DNA of 50,749 nt. Origin: an uncultured Pseudomonadota bacterium (lineage in GTDB: Bacteria > Pseudomonadota > Gammaproteobacteria > Ga0077536). The stretch lies in the NCBI GenBank assembly GCA_902551695.1, contig CACDEI010000007.1, forward strand, positions 1 through 50,749, given 5' to 3'. Positions 25,287-33,174 of this stretch are shown one piece after another; the stretch's first letter is position 1, and each line of letters begins with the position of its first letter. Position numbers and translations under genes: made by a program. The notes below the pieces were generated by a model. The model did not search any database. It saw nothing but the letters and a program-made list of their open reading frames with translations, and was not told the DNA's origin.

Positions 25287-25715
25287 ATGTACTTAACTAT
25301 AAGAGATCCCTTTCAGGGTTTTGATCGACTAAACGATAGTATTTTTGGACCCAGTTATAGAAGAAATGGTTCAGAACAGGCCAACGATTGGCTCCCAGGT
25401 GTCGATATAGTAGAGCAGAAAGATAGGTTCAAGATTCAGTTAGAGTTACCCGGTGTGGATCCTAAATCTGTAAATGCTGAGGTCAAAGGAGATATGCTAA
25501 CGGTCTCAGGAGAAAAGCGGAACACGGATCTCCATGAGGCAGGTGAAAGTGTTCGTTTAGCTGAAAATTCTTACGGAAAATTTCAAAGAAGTTTCCGGCT
25601 AAAGTCAGTCGATAACGGAAAAATCACTGCGGTAAGTAAGTTTGGAGTCTTGTGTCTTGAGGTGCCTAAGAAAGCCGAAAGCTTAGCGAGAACTATAAAA
25701 ATTGATGTTGACTGA
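25287..25715 (+). CDS. Small heat-shock protein (Hsp20/alpha-crystallin family)
   Basis: This 142-residue protein has an alpha-crystallin domain at about residues 35-135. The clear motifs are WLPGVDIVEQKDRFKIQLELPGVDPKSV, YGKFQRSFRLKS and FGVLCLEVPKK; the last takes the place of the usual G-x-L conserved strand. The short N-terminal arm (DPFQGFDRLNDSIFG) is also typical. Such proteins form oligomers that hold unfolding proteins soluble until ATP-dependent chaperones act. TGGAG precedes the ATG, and a sigma32-like element lies upstream. It stands between the hydantoinase-B-like and hydrolase genes with gaps of 100 and 144 bases, so it is probably its own transcription unit. Confidence 0.92.
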   Translation: MYLTIRDPFQGFDRLNDSIFGPSYRRNGSEQANDWLPGVDIVEQKDRFKIQLELPGVDPKSVNAEVKGDMLTVSGEKRNTDLHEAGESVRLAENSYGKFQRSFRLKSVDNGKITAVSKFGVLCLEVPKKAESLARTIKIDVD

Positions 25716-25859
25716 AAATTCCTGCAATCCGACTTTTTGCTGTCTATGGCCTCACTCGTTTCTTTGTCTTTTTAATAATAGGTGAGGCATTTTGGGGTTT
25801 TTGTATTAACATAAAACACGAATTCGTGGCGGATATGAGCGGTAGAGCAGGGGGGAACA

Positions 25860-26684
25860 TTGGTAGAATACAAAATTAATGGGGGTGGTGGTTTAACCCT
25901 ACAGGTAGAAGAGTGGGGAAACCTTGAAGGACAACCCATCTTATTCATACACGGCTGGTCCCAGTCTCACTTGTGTTGGCACAAACAGTACCAGGATCAA
26001 AAGCTCCAAAGGTTCCGCATGGTGGCTTTTGACCTGCGGGGCCATGGAGGCTCTGAGATGCCTACGGGTGATGCCTTTTATAACGACTATTCCCTGTGGG
26101 CTGATGATGTACATTCAGTTATTGATGAACTTGCTTTGATAAAACCAGTTCTAGTCGGATGGTCCTATGGGGGCATCGTTATCACTGATTACGTTAAGAA
26201 GTATGGGGATGAGAACTTAGGCGGCGTTAATTTTGTTTGCGCTGCAACCAATTTGACCGAGCCGGCGATGGGCACATTCCTAGGTTCAGGCATCCTGGAT
26301 CATTTTGAGGCAGCAACTTCAGAAGATGAGTCAATCCACGCCAGTGCAATCGAAAAGTTTTTGAGGGGGTGCTTTTATAAGTCGATTTCAGAATCTGACT
26401 TTCAAGGTGCGCTTAGTTATAATCGTGAGGTAAGACCAGATGTAAGGTTGGCTTTAGTAAGTCGAGACATCGATAATTCCCCGGTCCTAAGACAAATGAG
26501 TTGTCCGATTCTAATTTCGCAAGGGAGAGAGGACACCATTGTTCTTCCTGCCATGGCAGAGGTTATATCCTCTAACTCAAAAAACGCTTCTCTCTCGTGG
26601 TTTAATGGCGTGGGTCATGCCCCTTTCGTGGAGGATGTTGAGCGCTTTAACAAGGAACTGGAAACTTTTGTAGATGGTTTATAA
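25860..26684 (+). CDS. Alpha/beta hydrolase
   Basis: The protein has 274 residues from TTG 25860, directly behind GGGGGAA. HGWSQSHLCW forms the oxyanion-hole loop and FDLRGHGGSEMP follows strand 4. GWSYGG holds the nucleophilic Ser, GREDTIV the acid and GVGHAPF the catalytic His. The Ser-type elbow and length resemble esterases, haloperoxidase-like enzymes and C-C hydrolases, which cannot be distinguished by reading alone. A rhodanese-type sulfurtransferase follows after 18 bases, so the two are probably co-transcribed. The fold and triad are sure; the substrate is unknown. Confidence 0.85.
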   Translation: MVEYKINGGGGLTLQVEEWGNLEGQPILFIHGWSQSHLCWHKQYQDQKLQRFRMVAFDLRGHGGSEMPTGDAFYNDYSLWADDVHSVIDELALIKPVLVGWSYGGIVITDYVKKYGDENLGGVNFVCAATNLTEPAMGTFLGSGILDHFEAATSEDESIHASAIEKFLRGCFYKSISESDFQGALSYNREVRPDVRLALVSRDIDNSPVLRQMSCPILISQGREDTIVLPAMAEVISSNSKNASLSWFNGVGHAPFVEDVERFNKELETFVDGL

Positions 26685-26702
26685 ATTACTAATTTCTTAA
26701 AA

Positions 26703-27581
26703 ATGAGTATTTTCCTCAAAAGGCCTCTGGTTTCGACCGAATGGTTGGAAAACAATTTGGAGGCTGACGACCTTCGTGTATTTGACACCTCAGTGACTCT
26801 CAGTTCGAATCCAAACGGATACGGTTATGAAGCATTAAGCGGTTTAGAATACTGGAAGGACAATCACATTCCCGGTGCCGGTTATTTGGATTTACTGAAT
26901 GACTTATCTAAAAAAAAATGCGAGACAAGCTTTATGATGCCGTCAACAGGTACGTTGGTGGTCAATCTTGAACAAAGTGGAATCGACGATTCATCTACAG
27001 TGGTCTTGTATAATGTCGGATCGCCTATGTGGTCAACTCGAGTCTGGTGGATGCTACGTTCAATAGGTTTAACCAATGTAGCTGTGTTGGATGGAGGTTG
27101 GGACAAATGGAAAATAGAGGGTCGTGCGACGAGTTCTAGCCAATGTGAGTATCCCAAAGGACGCATTACTGGTGAGTTTAATAAAAGGATGTGGGTTGGA
27201 AAGAAAGCTATGTTTCGAGCGGTGCAAAAGGGTGAGCCCTTGACGCTGAATGCACTGTCGCCTGCCGTCTATTCCGGAGAGAAGAATCAATATGGCAGAG
27301 CAGGCCATCTCCCCGGCAGTTGGAACGTGTATTATGCGGATGTCCTGGATAGTAGAACAGGAGTGTTCAGAAAGAGACAGGAGTTGGCTGAGAAGTTTGA
27401 GCCCTCCGGAGCACTTAAAGCTGATAGAGTCATAACCTATTGCGGCGGTGGGATTTCTGCTACTGTCTTATGTCTAGCTTTAAATCTCTGTGGACAAAAT
27501 TCAGTGGCAGTTTATGATGGCTCCATGAGCGAATGGGTGCGTGACGAAGCACTTCCACTAAAATCCGGTATGCTTCCTTAG
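26703..27581 (+). CDS. Sulfurtransferase with two rhodanese domains (thiosulfate / 3-mercaptopyruvate type)
   Basis: This 292-residue protein has two rhodanese domains. The N-terminal, non-catalytic one includes FDTSVTL, HIPGAGYLDL and VAVLDGGWDKW. The C-terminal one includes RAGHLPGSWNVYY and the active-site loop YCGGGISA with Cys247. CGGGISA is closer to mercaptopyruvate sulfurtransferase loops (CGSGVTA) than to CRKGVT-type rhodaneses, but it is not a standard form of either. No Shine-Dalgarno is evident before ATG 26703. The stop codon overlaps the stop of the convergent CMD-family gene by four bases. The family is secure; the sulfur donor is uncertain. Confidence 0.87.
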   Translation: MSIFLKRPLVSTEWLENNLEADDLRVFDTSVTLSSNPNGYGYEALSGLEYWKDNHIPGAGYLDLLNDLSKKKCETSFMMPSTGTLVVNLEQSGIDDSSTVVLYNVGSPMWSTRVWWMLRSIGLTNVAVLDGGWDKWKIEGRATSSSQCEYPKGRITGEFNKRMWVGKKAMFRAVQKGEPLTLNALSPAVYSGEKNQYGRAGHLPGSWNVYYADVLDSRTGVFRKRQELAEKFEPSGALKADRVITYCGGGISATVLCLALNLCGQNSVAVYDGSMSEWVRDEALPLKSGMLP

Positions 27582-27934
27582 CTTTCCTCGGGCCAAACCT
27601 GATTTAGAGTTCTAATCGCACCTACGGCGGTGGGCCAACCGGAGTAATGTGCACAGTGGACTGCAATTTCAAGTAACTTTTCGCGCGGGATTCCCAGGCG
27701 TTTGGCGGCTGCAAAATGAAAGGCTTGCTCTTTCTCTCTTCCAAGTGCTGTTAATATCGCGCAGGTTACTAAGGAGCGTTCTTCCAAGGCGAGATCATCG
27801 TTTTGCCAAACGTCTCCGAATAAATGCTCTAGAGTGTATTCTCTAAAACGCTCCGGCATGCCGTTTAGCGCGTCCTTGTTCCCGCAAAGTTTTTCTACTA
27901 GTTCCATGCCACGTTCTTTTTTTTCTTTACTCAC
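27578..27934 (-). CDS. Carboxymuconolactone decarboxylase (CMD)-family protein
   Basis: I choose GTG 27934, behind GAGGG, giving 118 residues; a longer frame from ATG 27964 overlaps the nitroreductase gene. PERFREYTLEHLFGDVW, LALEERSLVTCAILTALGRE, the helix with His-Phe-Ala (QAFHFAAAKRLGIPREKLLEIAVHCAHYSG) and PTAVGAIRTL are the PcaC/CMD pattern. The CxxxHxxx redox motif of AhpD-type members is absent, so a peroxidase role is less likely than a decarboxylase-like or binding one. No protocatechuate genes are adjacent. It lies 11 bases after the nitroreductase stop and converges with the sulfurtransferase gene, overlapping it by four bases. Confidence 0.8.
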   Translation of the reverse strand: MSKEKKERGMELVEKLCGNKDALNGMPERFREYTLEHLFGDVWQNDDLALEERSLVTCAILTALGREKEQAFHFAAAKRLGIPREKLLEIAVHCAHYSGWPTAVGAIRTLNQVWPEES

Positions 27935-27945
27935 AATAAGGCCCT

Positions 27946-28590
27946 CTATTTGGTGAAGCCCCATTTTCCATAATGGGTTTTTTTAGATATTGGTTCTCTG
28001 GTTACAGGCCCGAAATTTCCTGTCGGGAAGCCAACCGGAATCACTGATACTATTCCATAAGCCTTTGGGATTTCATAGTAGTCATGAATTTCTTCTTCGA
28101 ACATTTGATGCATAGTTGTTAGGCTGGCGCCAAGTCCAAGAGCTCTACACGCTATCAAGATATTTTGTACGCAAGGATAGACTGAGCCATAAGACGGAGG
28201 AGCAAGCCCTACTCGCTCATCCTTAGGTACCTTAAATGGCCAATCTCTAAGCCCCATCACCATTAGAAGAACTGGCGCGGTGTGCATATTCTCTGCAAGG
28301 TGCACCGCAGCGTCTATGCTTCTGCCTTCCTTGTTGTCCGCTGTTTTTTTTAAGCGTTCTCCAAATCTTTCTTTAAGCCAATAATTATATCTCTCTCCAA
28401 AGAAATTTTTACCTTCTTCATCCTCAATAACAAGGAACGCCCAAGGTTGAGTATTTTGACCACTAGGTGCCCTAATGCCAGCATCCAAAATTTTGTTGAT
28501 CATTTCCCTGGGAACAGGATCTTTTTTTAATTTACGCATAGCCCTCATAGTGTGTAATATTTCGAATACGTCTGTGTCGACTGTCATCAC
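27946..28590 (-). CDS. Nitroreductase-family FMN oxidoreductase
   Basis: This 214-residue protein belongs to the FMN-binding nitroreductase fold. MRAMRKLKKDPVP, DAGIRAPSGQNTQPWAFLVI (FMN phosphate site) and YPCVQNILIACRALGLGASLTT are the standard motifs, and VIPVGFPTGNFGPVTREP closes the family. GAGGAG precedes either GTG 28590 or the adjacent ATG 28587. Members reduce nitro groups, quinones or enones, or act in flavin chemistry such as BluB; the substrate cannot be read here. It is divergent from the epoxide hydrolase gene and upstream of the CMD gene, probably as a two-gene operon. Confidence 0.88.
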   Translation of the reverse strand: MMTVDTDVFEILHTMRAMRKLKKDPVPREMINKILDAGIRAPSGQNTQPWAFLVIEDEEGKNFFGERYNYWLKERFGERLKKTADNKEGRSIDAAVHLAENMHTAPVLLMVMGLRDWPFKVPKDERVGLAPPSYGSVYPCVQNILIACRALGLGASLTTMHQMFEEEIHDYYEIPKAYGIVSVIPVGFPTGNFGPVTREPISKKTHYGKWGFTK

Positions 28591-28608
28591 GGTTACTCCT
28601 CGATTAAT

Positions 28609-28636
28609 TTGTTTGCTATCAGAGTCCAGCTATAAT
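28609..28636 (+). promoter_or_regulatory. Possible sigma70 promoter of the epoxide hydrolase gene
   Basis: A perfect TATAAT lies at 28631-28636. TTGTTT at 28609-28614 is 16 bases upstream. The predicted start would fall near 28643, about 24 bases before the ATG, leaving a short leader with no clear ribosome-binding site. The -35 match is weak (3 of 6). Confidence 0.42.
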
Positions 28637-28666
28637 GTCTATATAGAATAATTATGGTCGCCAAAT

Positions 28667-29809
28667 ATGTCAGTACGCGCATTCAGTATAGACGTTTCAG
28701 ATGAAACATTAAAAGATTTAAAATCACGTCTTCAGAGCTCTCGATTTTCTCCCCAATTAAATGATGTTGGCTGGAACAATGGAACGAGCAGTTCGTACAT
28801 GCGGGAGTTCTTAGCTTATTGGCTAGAGGAATATGATTGGAGGGCACAAGAAAAATATTTGAATAAGCTTATGCCACAGTATATTGCTAGCATAGAGGGG
28901 GTCGATCTACATTTTGTACACAAAAAAAGCCTCAATCCAAACGCACTGACTTTAGTGATGACCCACGGGTGGCCGGGCTCTTTTTTTGAGTTCCACAAAG
29001 TCCTTGAACCTCTGGTGCATCCCGAGAAGTTTGGGGGTCAAATTTCTGAAGCTTTTGATGTGCTCTGCCCCTCACTAGCGGGTTATGCTTGGTCAAAACC
29101 TGTTTACGATCAACCTTGTGATGTAGTAAAAATTGCGGAAAGACAGCTTCAATTGTTACAGTTGCTCGAAATCAAACATTTCGGATTGCAAGGAGGGGAT
29201 TGGGGCGGTTTAGTCAGCCCGTACATGGCACTTCAAAGTGACTCGGCGGTAGGGTTGCATCTTAATAGCTGCACCACCAGGTCGACCGATGATCCCGCAG
29301 AGGCGAAATTGCAAGGAGTAGTCACTGGACGGTCCGCTGTTTCGATAGAATATTATCGAGAACAGAAAGGTTACGCGGTAATTCAATCCTTAAAGCCTGA
29401 CCAGCTGGCTTTTGGATTGAATGATTCGCCGCTCGGACTGGCTGCCTGGATTATTCAGTGTTTTTATATGTGGAGCGATCATGAGGGGGATTTAGAGACA
29501 CGTTTCACTAAAGATGAACTTATCACAAACATTATGATTTATTGGGTGACCCAATCAATGCCGACAGCTATAAGGTTATACCGGGAATCTCTGTTAGCTG
29601 GAACCTTCGGTCCGCCGAAAGAGTATATCAGAACCCCGACAGGCGTTGCTCTCTTTAAAGATATTCCTATACCCAAGAAGGAATGGGCAGAAGAACATTA
29701 TAATATCTGCCATTGGAATGAGATGAGCTCTGGCGGTCATTTTGCTGCTTTGGAAGAGCCGGAACAACTTATAAAAGATATTAGAGCATTTTTTGGACAA
29801 TTAACTTAG
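28667..29809 (+). CDS. Epoxide hydrolase (alpha/beta-hydrolase fold, EHN domain)
   Basis: This 380-residue protein has the N-terminal epoxide hydrolase domain (DETLKDLKSRLQSSRF, then WRAQEKYLNK). The catalytic core shows HGWPGS (100-105) at the oxyanion site, the nucleophile Asp178 in GLQGGDWGG, and SGGHFAALEEP with the catalytic His. The Asp rather than Ser nucleophile separates it from the esterases elsewhere in the window. Family members open epoxides to diols, and relatives act on juvenile hormone or bacterial aromatic epoxides. ATG 28667 lacks a Shine-Dalgarno; a TATAAT lies about 30 bases upstream. A PPOX-fold flavoprotein gene follows after 46 bases. Confidence 0.9.
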   Translation: MSVRAFSIDVSDETLKDLKSRLQSSRFSPQLNDVGWNNGTSSSYMREFLAYWLEEYDWRAQEKYLNKLMPQYIASIEGVDLHFVHKKSLNPNALTLVMTHGWPGSFFEFHKVLEPLVHPEKFGGQISEAFDVLCPSLAGYAWSKPVYDQPCDVVKIAERQLQLLQLLEIKHFGLQGGDWGGLVSPYMALQSDSAVGLHLNSCTTRSTDDPAEAKLQGVVTGRSAVSIEYYREQKGYAVIQSLKPDQLAFGLNDSPLGLAAWIIQCFYMWSDHEGDLETRFTKDELITNIMIYWVTQSMPTAIRLYRESLLAGTFGPPKEYIRTPTGVALFKDIPIPKKEWAEEHYNICHWNEMSSGGHFAALEEPEQLIKDIRAFFGQLT

Positions 29810-29855
29810 AGGCCTAGATTGAAGACCAGTGTTTATATAGGGGAGGACTTAGACC

Positions 29856-30503
29856 ATGTATAGCCAAGAACAGAGAAAATTACAAAGCGACTTTGGCACT
29901 GAAAAACTTGCCGATAAGTTAGTTAATATGATTGTAAAGTCTACTCTCGAAGAACGCGATCGAGCGTTTCTAGAATCCAGAGAGATGTTTTTTCTTTCCA
30001 CCGTGGATAAGGAAGGGCGACCAACGGTTTCTTTCAAGGGAGGCGCAGCCGGTTTTCTAAAAGCGATTGATGAAAAGACCGTTGTTTTTCCTAGCTATGA
30101 TGGAAATGGAATGTTCCTGTCGATGGGTAATATTTCTGCGACTAATCAAGTGGGCTTGCTACTGATAGATTTTGAGACCCCACATAGAATGCGTATTCAA
30201 GGGAAAGCTACAGTAAATCAAAGTGATCCTCTTCTGGAGGAGTTTCCTGGTGCTAACCTGATTGTTAGAGTCGCAATTGAAAAGACCTGGATTAACTGTC
30301 CTCGTTATATACCGACATATAAAAAGATCGCTTCTTCAAAATATATACCAAGGACGGATGGTAGAGCTCCAATAGCCGCGTGGAAGAAGATTGAAGAGCT
30401 GAAAGAGGTATTAACACCATCGGATAGAAAAATGGTTGAATCTTCAGGTGAGACTTTGACTATGGAAGAATATGCCAAAAAAGTTTCAGACGGGGAGGCT
30501 TAA
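29856..30503 (+). CDS. Pyridoxamine 5'-phosphate oxidase-fold flavoprotein
   Basis: The protein has 215 residues from ATG 29856, with GGAGG upstream. The split-barrel FMN-binding fold shows as MFFLSTVDKEGRPTVSFKGG, VVFPSYDGNGMFLSMGNISATNQVGLLLIDF and RMRIQGKATVN, followed by a C-terminal extension with YIPTYKK. Members include true PNP oxidases, heme-degrading proteins and F420- or FMN-dependent reductases. Here the DKEGRP and GNIS elements mark it only as a general stress/PPOX type. It is not pdxH. Its TAA stop interlocks with the TAA of the convergent Rieske oxygenase gene within TTAA at 30500-30503. Confidence 0.82.
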   Translation: MYSQEQRKLQSDFGTEKLADKLVNMIVKSTLEERDRAFLESREMFFLSTVDKEGRPTVSFKGGAAGFLKAIDEKTVVFPSYDGNGMFLSMGNISATNQVGLLLIDFETPHRMRIQGKATVNQSDPLLEEFPGANLIVRVAIEKTWINCPRYIPTYKKIASSKYIPRTDGRAPIAAWKKIEELKEVLTPSDRKMVESSGETLTMEEYAKKVSDGEA

Positions 30504-31657
30504 TCAGCGGCTTTGGGTAAACCTAATGCTGCGGTAATGCTGTTGTGGAAATAAGACAGCGCCGGCTCGCTGGTTCCGAAAGATAAATAGTCTTGTGCTT
30601 GGCTGCTGAACCCGCTTTGGATGCCCTCACCGAGAGGAAAATCTTCGTTTTCGACAACATGCATAACCAAGTCAAGGTTTTTCTCCCAATGTTCTTTCTC
30701 CTGTTTAGATCTGACGGGCTCAGGAGTAAAAAACGACATTTGTGCCACCGACTCACCCGGCGTGTTCACAGACGGATAGATTTCCCATAATTCAAGATGG
30801 TCTAACTGCCAGATTACAAAGCTATTCGGAAAAAGAAAATAGATTCCTACAATATGAGGTAAAAGATCGAGTGAAGCTGGACTTGAGTTTTTTAATTCGC
30901 CGATGGTTTTGCGAGGGGAGACCAGTCGAAAATTGAGACCATATTTATCAAAAGTTTGGCTTCGATAGAAAATGGGGTTTATGGAGTTTTTGTGTAGGAC
31001 GCTAAAATGATAAGACTCTAAAAAAGTGTCAATAGACAGTTTCCAATTAATCTTAGGCCGTAAAACTCGAGTTTCATAATGATGAAAATTCTCGAAGTTA
31101 TAGGAGGATAGCTCGTTTCCCAGAGCACCTAATGGTTCCTCTAAATCAATAAGGGACTCCGTCGGATCTGGAATTATCCATAACAGACCGTCTCTTTCTA
31201 CAGAAGGTAAGGTTCTTAGGGAAGCGGCATTTTTTTTGCTTTTTGAGAAACACTCTTCCTCGGGCCTGGAGATTAGCTTTCCATTCATCCCATATGTCCA
31301 GGCGTGATAGGGACATATAAAGCTGTTTCGCTTTCCACTACCTTCTGCAACTCTTGCCCCTCTGTGTCGGCAAACGTTTAGAAAAGCCTGAAATTTTCCC
31401 TGCTCATTGCGAGTCAAAATAATCGGTTTTCCTGTTAGGTCGTGAGTAACGTAGGAGTTCGATTCCTTGATGATAGGACTGGCTCCAACACATAAAGGTT
31501 TCGATCGGAAAAATAGTGTTTTTTCTAGTTGGGCAATTTCAGGACAGGTATATTCAAGAACTGGTTGCTTGTAAGGCGACGAAGCAAGGTCTGTAGTCCC
31601 CTTATCAATGTGTCTCAGTAATTTTTCCGTTAGAGCTGATTGCTCCCTCATTTCCAT
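30500..31657 (-). CDS. Rieske aromatic ring-hydroxylating oxygenase, alpha subunit
   Basis: This 385-residue terminal oxygenase has an N-terminal Rieske [2Fe-2S] domain with the ligands CRHR and CPYHAW in NVCRHRGARVAEG and SFICPYHAWTYG. The catalytic domain has the mononuclear iron motif in DTFLESYHFSVLHKN (two His, with a downstream Asp or Glu). Such enzymes insert oxygen into aromatic or alicyclic substrates, or demethylate, using electrons from a separate reductase. No reductase, ferredoxin or beta subunit is adjacent. It is divergent from a cupin resembling 2,4'-dihydroxyacetophenone dioxygenase. The size and motifs suit a homotrimeric alpha-only enzyme. The substrate is unknown. Confidence 0.88.
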   Translation of the reverse strand: MEMREQSALTEKLLRHIDKGTTDLASSPYKQPVLEYTCPEIAQLEKTLFFRSKPLCVGASPIIKESNSYVTHDLTGKPIILTRNEQGKFQAFLNVCRHRGARVAEGSGKRNSFICPYHAWTYGMNGKLISRPEEECFSKSKKNAASLRTLPSVERDGLLWIIPDPTESLIDLEEPLGALGNELSSYNFENFHHYETRVLRPKINWKLSIDTFLESYHFSVLHKNSINPIFYRSQTFDKYGLNFRLVSPRKTIGELKNSSPASLDLLPHIVGIYFLFPNSFVIWQLDHLELWEIYPSVNTPGESVAQMSFFTPEPVRSKQEKEHWEKNLDLVMHVVENEDFPLGEGIQSGFSSQAQDYLSFGTSEPALSYFHNSITAALGLPKAAD

Positions 31658-31825
31658 CTAATTACCCCTGTCTGCGACATGCTTTTTATTTTGCCGTAAT
31701 ACATTCTCTAAGATCAACCTCTCTTGAATTTAGGGCAGAAAAAATTTTTTTTTGGCTAAATTTTGTCTATATTCTATGTTAAATTTGATTCTTCTATAAT
31801 TCCAAAATGCAGTTGGAGGGAGATT

Positions 31826-32320
31826 ATGGCGGTTAACCCGATAAATATAGCTATTCCAGCGATTCCTGAGGCCCATCACAGAGGGGCAGAAGAACTTCCT
31901 TGGGCTAAGTTCGCCGATGGCATTAAGTTTCAACTACTACAGATTGATATAGAAGGAGGACTCTGGGTGGTTCGGACGATATTTGACCATGGTGTGACCG
32001 TTCCTCAGCATAAGCATACTGGAGAGGTATATGCTGTTACTTTTAGTGGAGCATGGAAATATTTAGAGTATCCGAATACGGTCAATCGCGCTTTTTCTTA
32101 TTTGTATGAGCCGGCTGGTTCTATCCATACCCTAACAACGGACGTGACCGACTCCAGTGGTCCTACCGATATTTGGTTTGCGATCCGAGGCGCTAACTTG
32201 AACCTGGATAGAGAAGGGGAGGTCGAAAGCATCGTCGATGCTTCGAGTATTTTATCCCTGTACCAAAAAGAGTGCGAAGAGGCAGGTTGCCCGGTACCGG
32301 ATGTTATAGGTGCAAGATAA
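31826..32320 (+). CDS. Cupin dioxygenase-like protein (2,4'-dihydroxyacetophenone dioxygenase family)
   Basis: ATG 31826, with GGAGG upstream, gives 164 residues; an in-frame start at 31763 has no ribosome-binding site. The cupin metal-binding motif is VPQHKHTGEVYAVTFSGAWKYLEY, with two His and a Glu, followed by EPAGSIHTL in the second motif. In the characterised family this fold cleaves the C-C bond of 2,4'-dihydroxyacetophenone with Fe(II), giving 4-hydroxybenzoate and formate; most homologues are untested. It is divergent from the Rieske oxygenase across 168 bases that include TATAAT at 31795-31800. The two genes may share regulation. Confidence 0.78.
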   Translation: MAVNPINIAIPAIPEAHHRGAEELPWAKFADGIKFQLLQIDIEGGLWVVRTIFDHGVTVPQHKHTGEVYAVTFSGAWKYLEYPNTVNRAFSYLYEPAGSIHTLTTDVTDSSGPTDIWFAIRGANLNLDREGEVESIVDASSILSLYQKECEEAGCPVPDVIGAR

Positions 32321-32326
32321 ACGGAG

Positions 32327-32971
32327 TTAGTACAGTTTGTTCCTGTAGTCATCCTCTACCCAATTGTCTACCTCTGCGATGGTTTCTGGTTCTATTTGTC
32401 TACCATCTGAAGTTTGTTCAAGAATCATTTTCCCAATAGAGGGCAACTGTTTCCGGTCGTGCTGACTCTCCGGTTCCCACAACTTTGAACGTCTAATTGC
32501 CTTTGCGCAATGGAGCATGGCCCCTTCAACCTCAATCAGTATACCAAGTTGGGGAATCTTTTCGTTTACAGCACATTGCTCTAGTAGTCTCTGGTCTCTT
32601 ATAACCTTGGCTTTCCCATTTACTCGGAGACAATCATCAAAACCCGGAACGAGAAAGAGTAGCCCTACGCTTGGGTTTTCAATTAAATTTGAAAGAGTGT
32701 CAACTCGTTTATTTCCGGGTCTCTCAGGTATAAAAAGGGTGTTCTCATCAATCACATGAACAAAGCCAGCAGCGTCCCCTCTAGGAGATACGTCGGTTTT
32801 GCCGTCTTTTGAGGCGGTTCCTACCAAAACGAAGGGGCTGCGGTGTATGAAAGCCAGACAGTATTTATCTAGGTGGTCTATTGCTTTTGCAACCGCTAAA
32901 TCAGCAGGCGAGCCGACGAAAGCACGTAATTGATCCTCATTTTGAAAAATATTGTCCGCGTGTATTTCCAT
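32327..32971 (-). CDS. PPOX-fold FMN flavoprotein (MSMEG_1061-like)
   Basis: ATG 32971 gives 214 residues; a TTG at 32992 would add seven. The FMN split barrel is seen in FVLVGTASKDGKTDVSPRGDAAGFV, FIPERPGNKRVDTLSNLIENPSVGLLFLVPG and LRVNGKAKVIRD. The C-terminal SKLWEPESQHDRKQLPS marks the subfamily related to mycobacterial MSMEG_1061. It differs clearly from the other PPOX-type protein at 29856. Function is unknown; related folds reduce or oxidise small aromatic molecules. It converges on the cupin gene with six bases between stops and is divergent from pntA. Confidence 0.8.
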   Translation of the reverse strand: MEIHADNIFQNEDQLRAFVGSPADLAVAKAIDHLDKYCLAFIHRSPFVLVGTASKDGKTDVSPRGDAAGFVHVIDENTLFIPERPGNKRVDTLSNLIENPSVGLLFLVPGFDDCLRVNGKAKVIRDQRLLEQCAVNEKIPQLGILIEVEGAMLHCAKAIRRSKLWEPESQHDRKQLPSIGKMILEQTSDGRQIEPETIAEVDNWVEDDYRNKLY

Positions 32972-33028
32972 AGCAAAAGGCCCCTTTTTCAATTGCTCAA
33001 TACTTTGATGTAGGGTAAGGATAGGATA

Positions 33029-33072
33029 ATATTACGCTAATTGAAACCTACAGCATTTTTCCCGCGTAATAT
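33029..33072. repeat. 9-bp perfect inverted repeat in the pntA upstream region
   Basis: ATATTACGC (33029-33037) and GCGTAATAT (33064-33072) are exact reverse complements with 26 bases between them. They lie in the 203-base divergent region between the PPOX-fold gene and pntA, about 100 bases before pntA. No T-run follows on either strand. It may be an operator pair or a leader hairpin. Confidence 0.45.
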
Positions 33073-33074
33073 CT

Positions 33075-33084
33075 ACTTGCAAGT
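33075..33084. promoter_or_regulatory. 10-bp palindrome (possible operator) upstream of pntA
   Basis: ACTTGCAAGT is a perfect 10-base palindrome three bases beyond the right arm of the inverted repeat at 33029-33072. The two elements together look like a regulatory region for pntAB or the divergent flavoprotein gene. No regulator is identified. Confidence 0.3.
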
Positions 33085-33174
33085 GAAAATATGCATCCTA
33101 AAAAGAGTTTGGAAAAGTTGTGAAACCGCTTTTTTTCGAACAATTCAAGAACCTTATCCTGGAAGAGGTCTAAT

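Noticed and set aside
25749-25788. Possible terminator after hsp20: GCCTCAC paired with GTGAGGC
   Set aside because: The stem is only seven base pairs with a loop of about 26 bases, and the following T-rich stretch is interrupted by a G-run; too weak to call.
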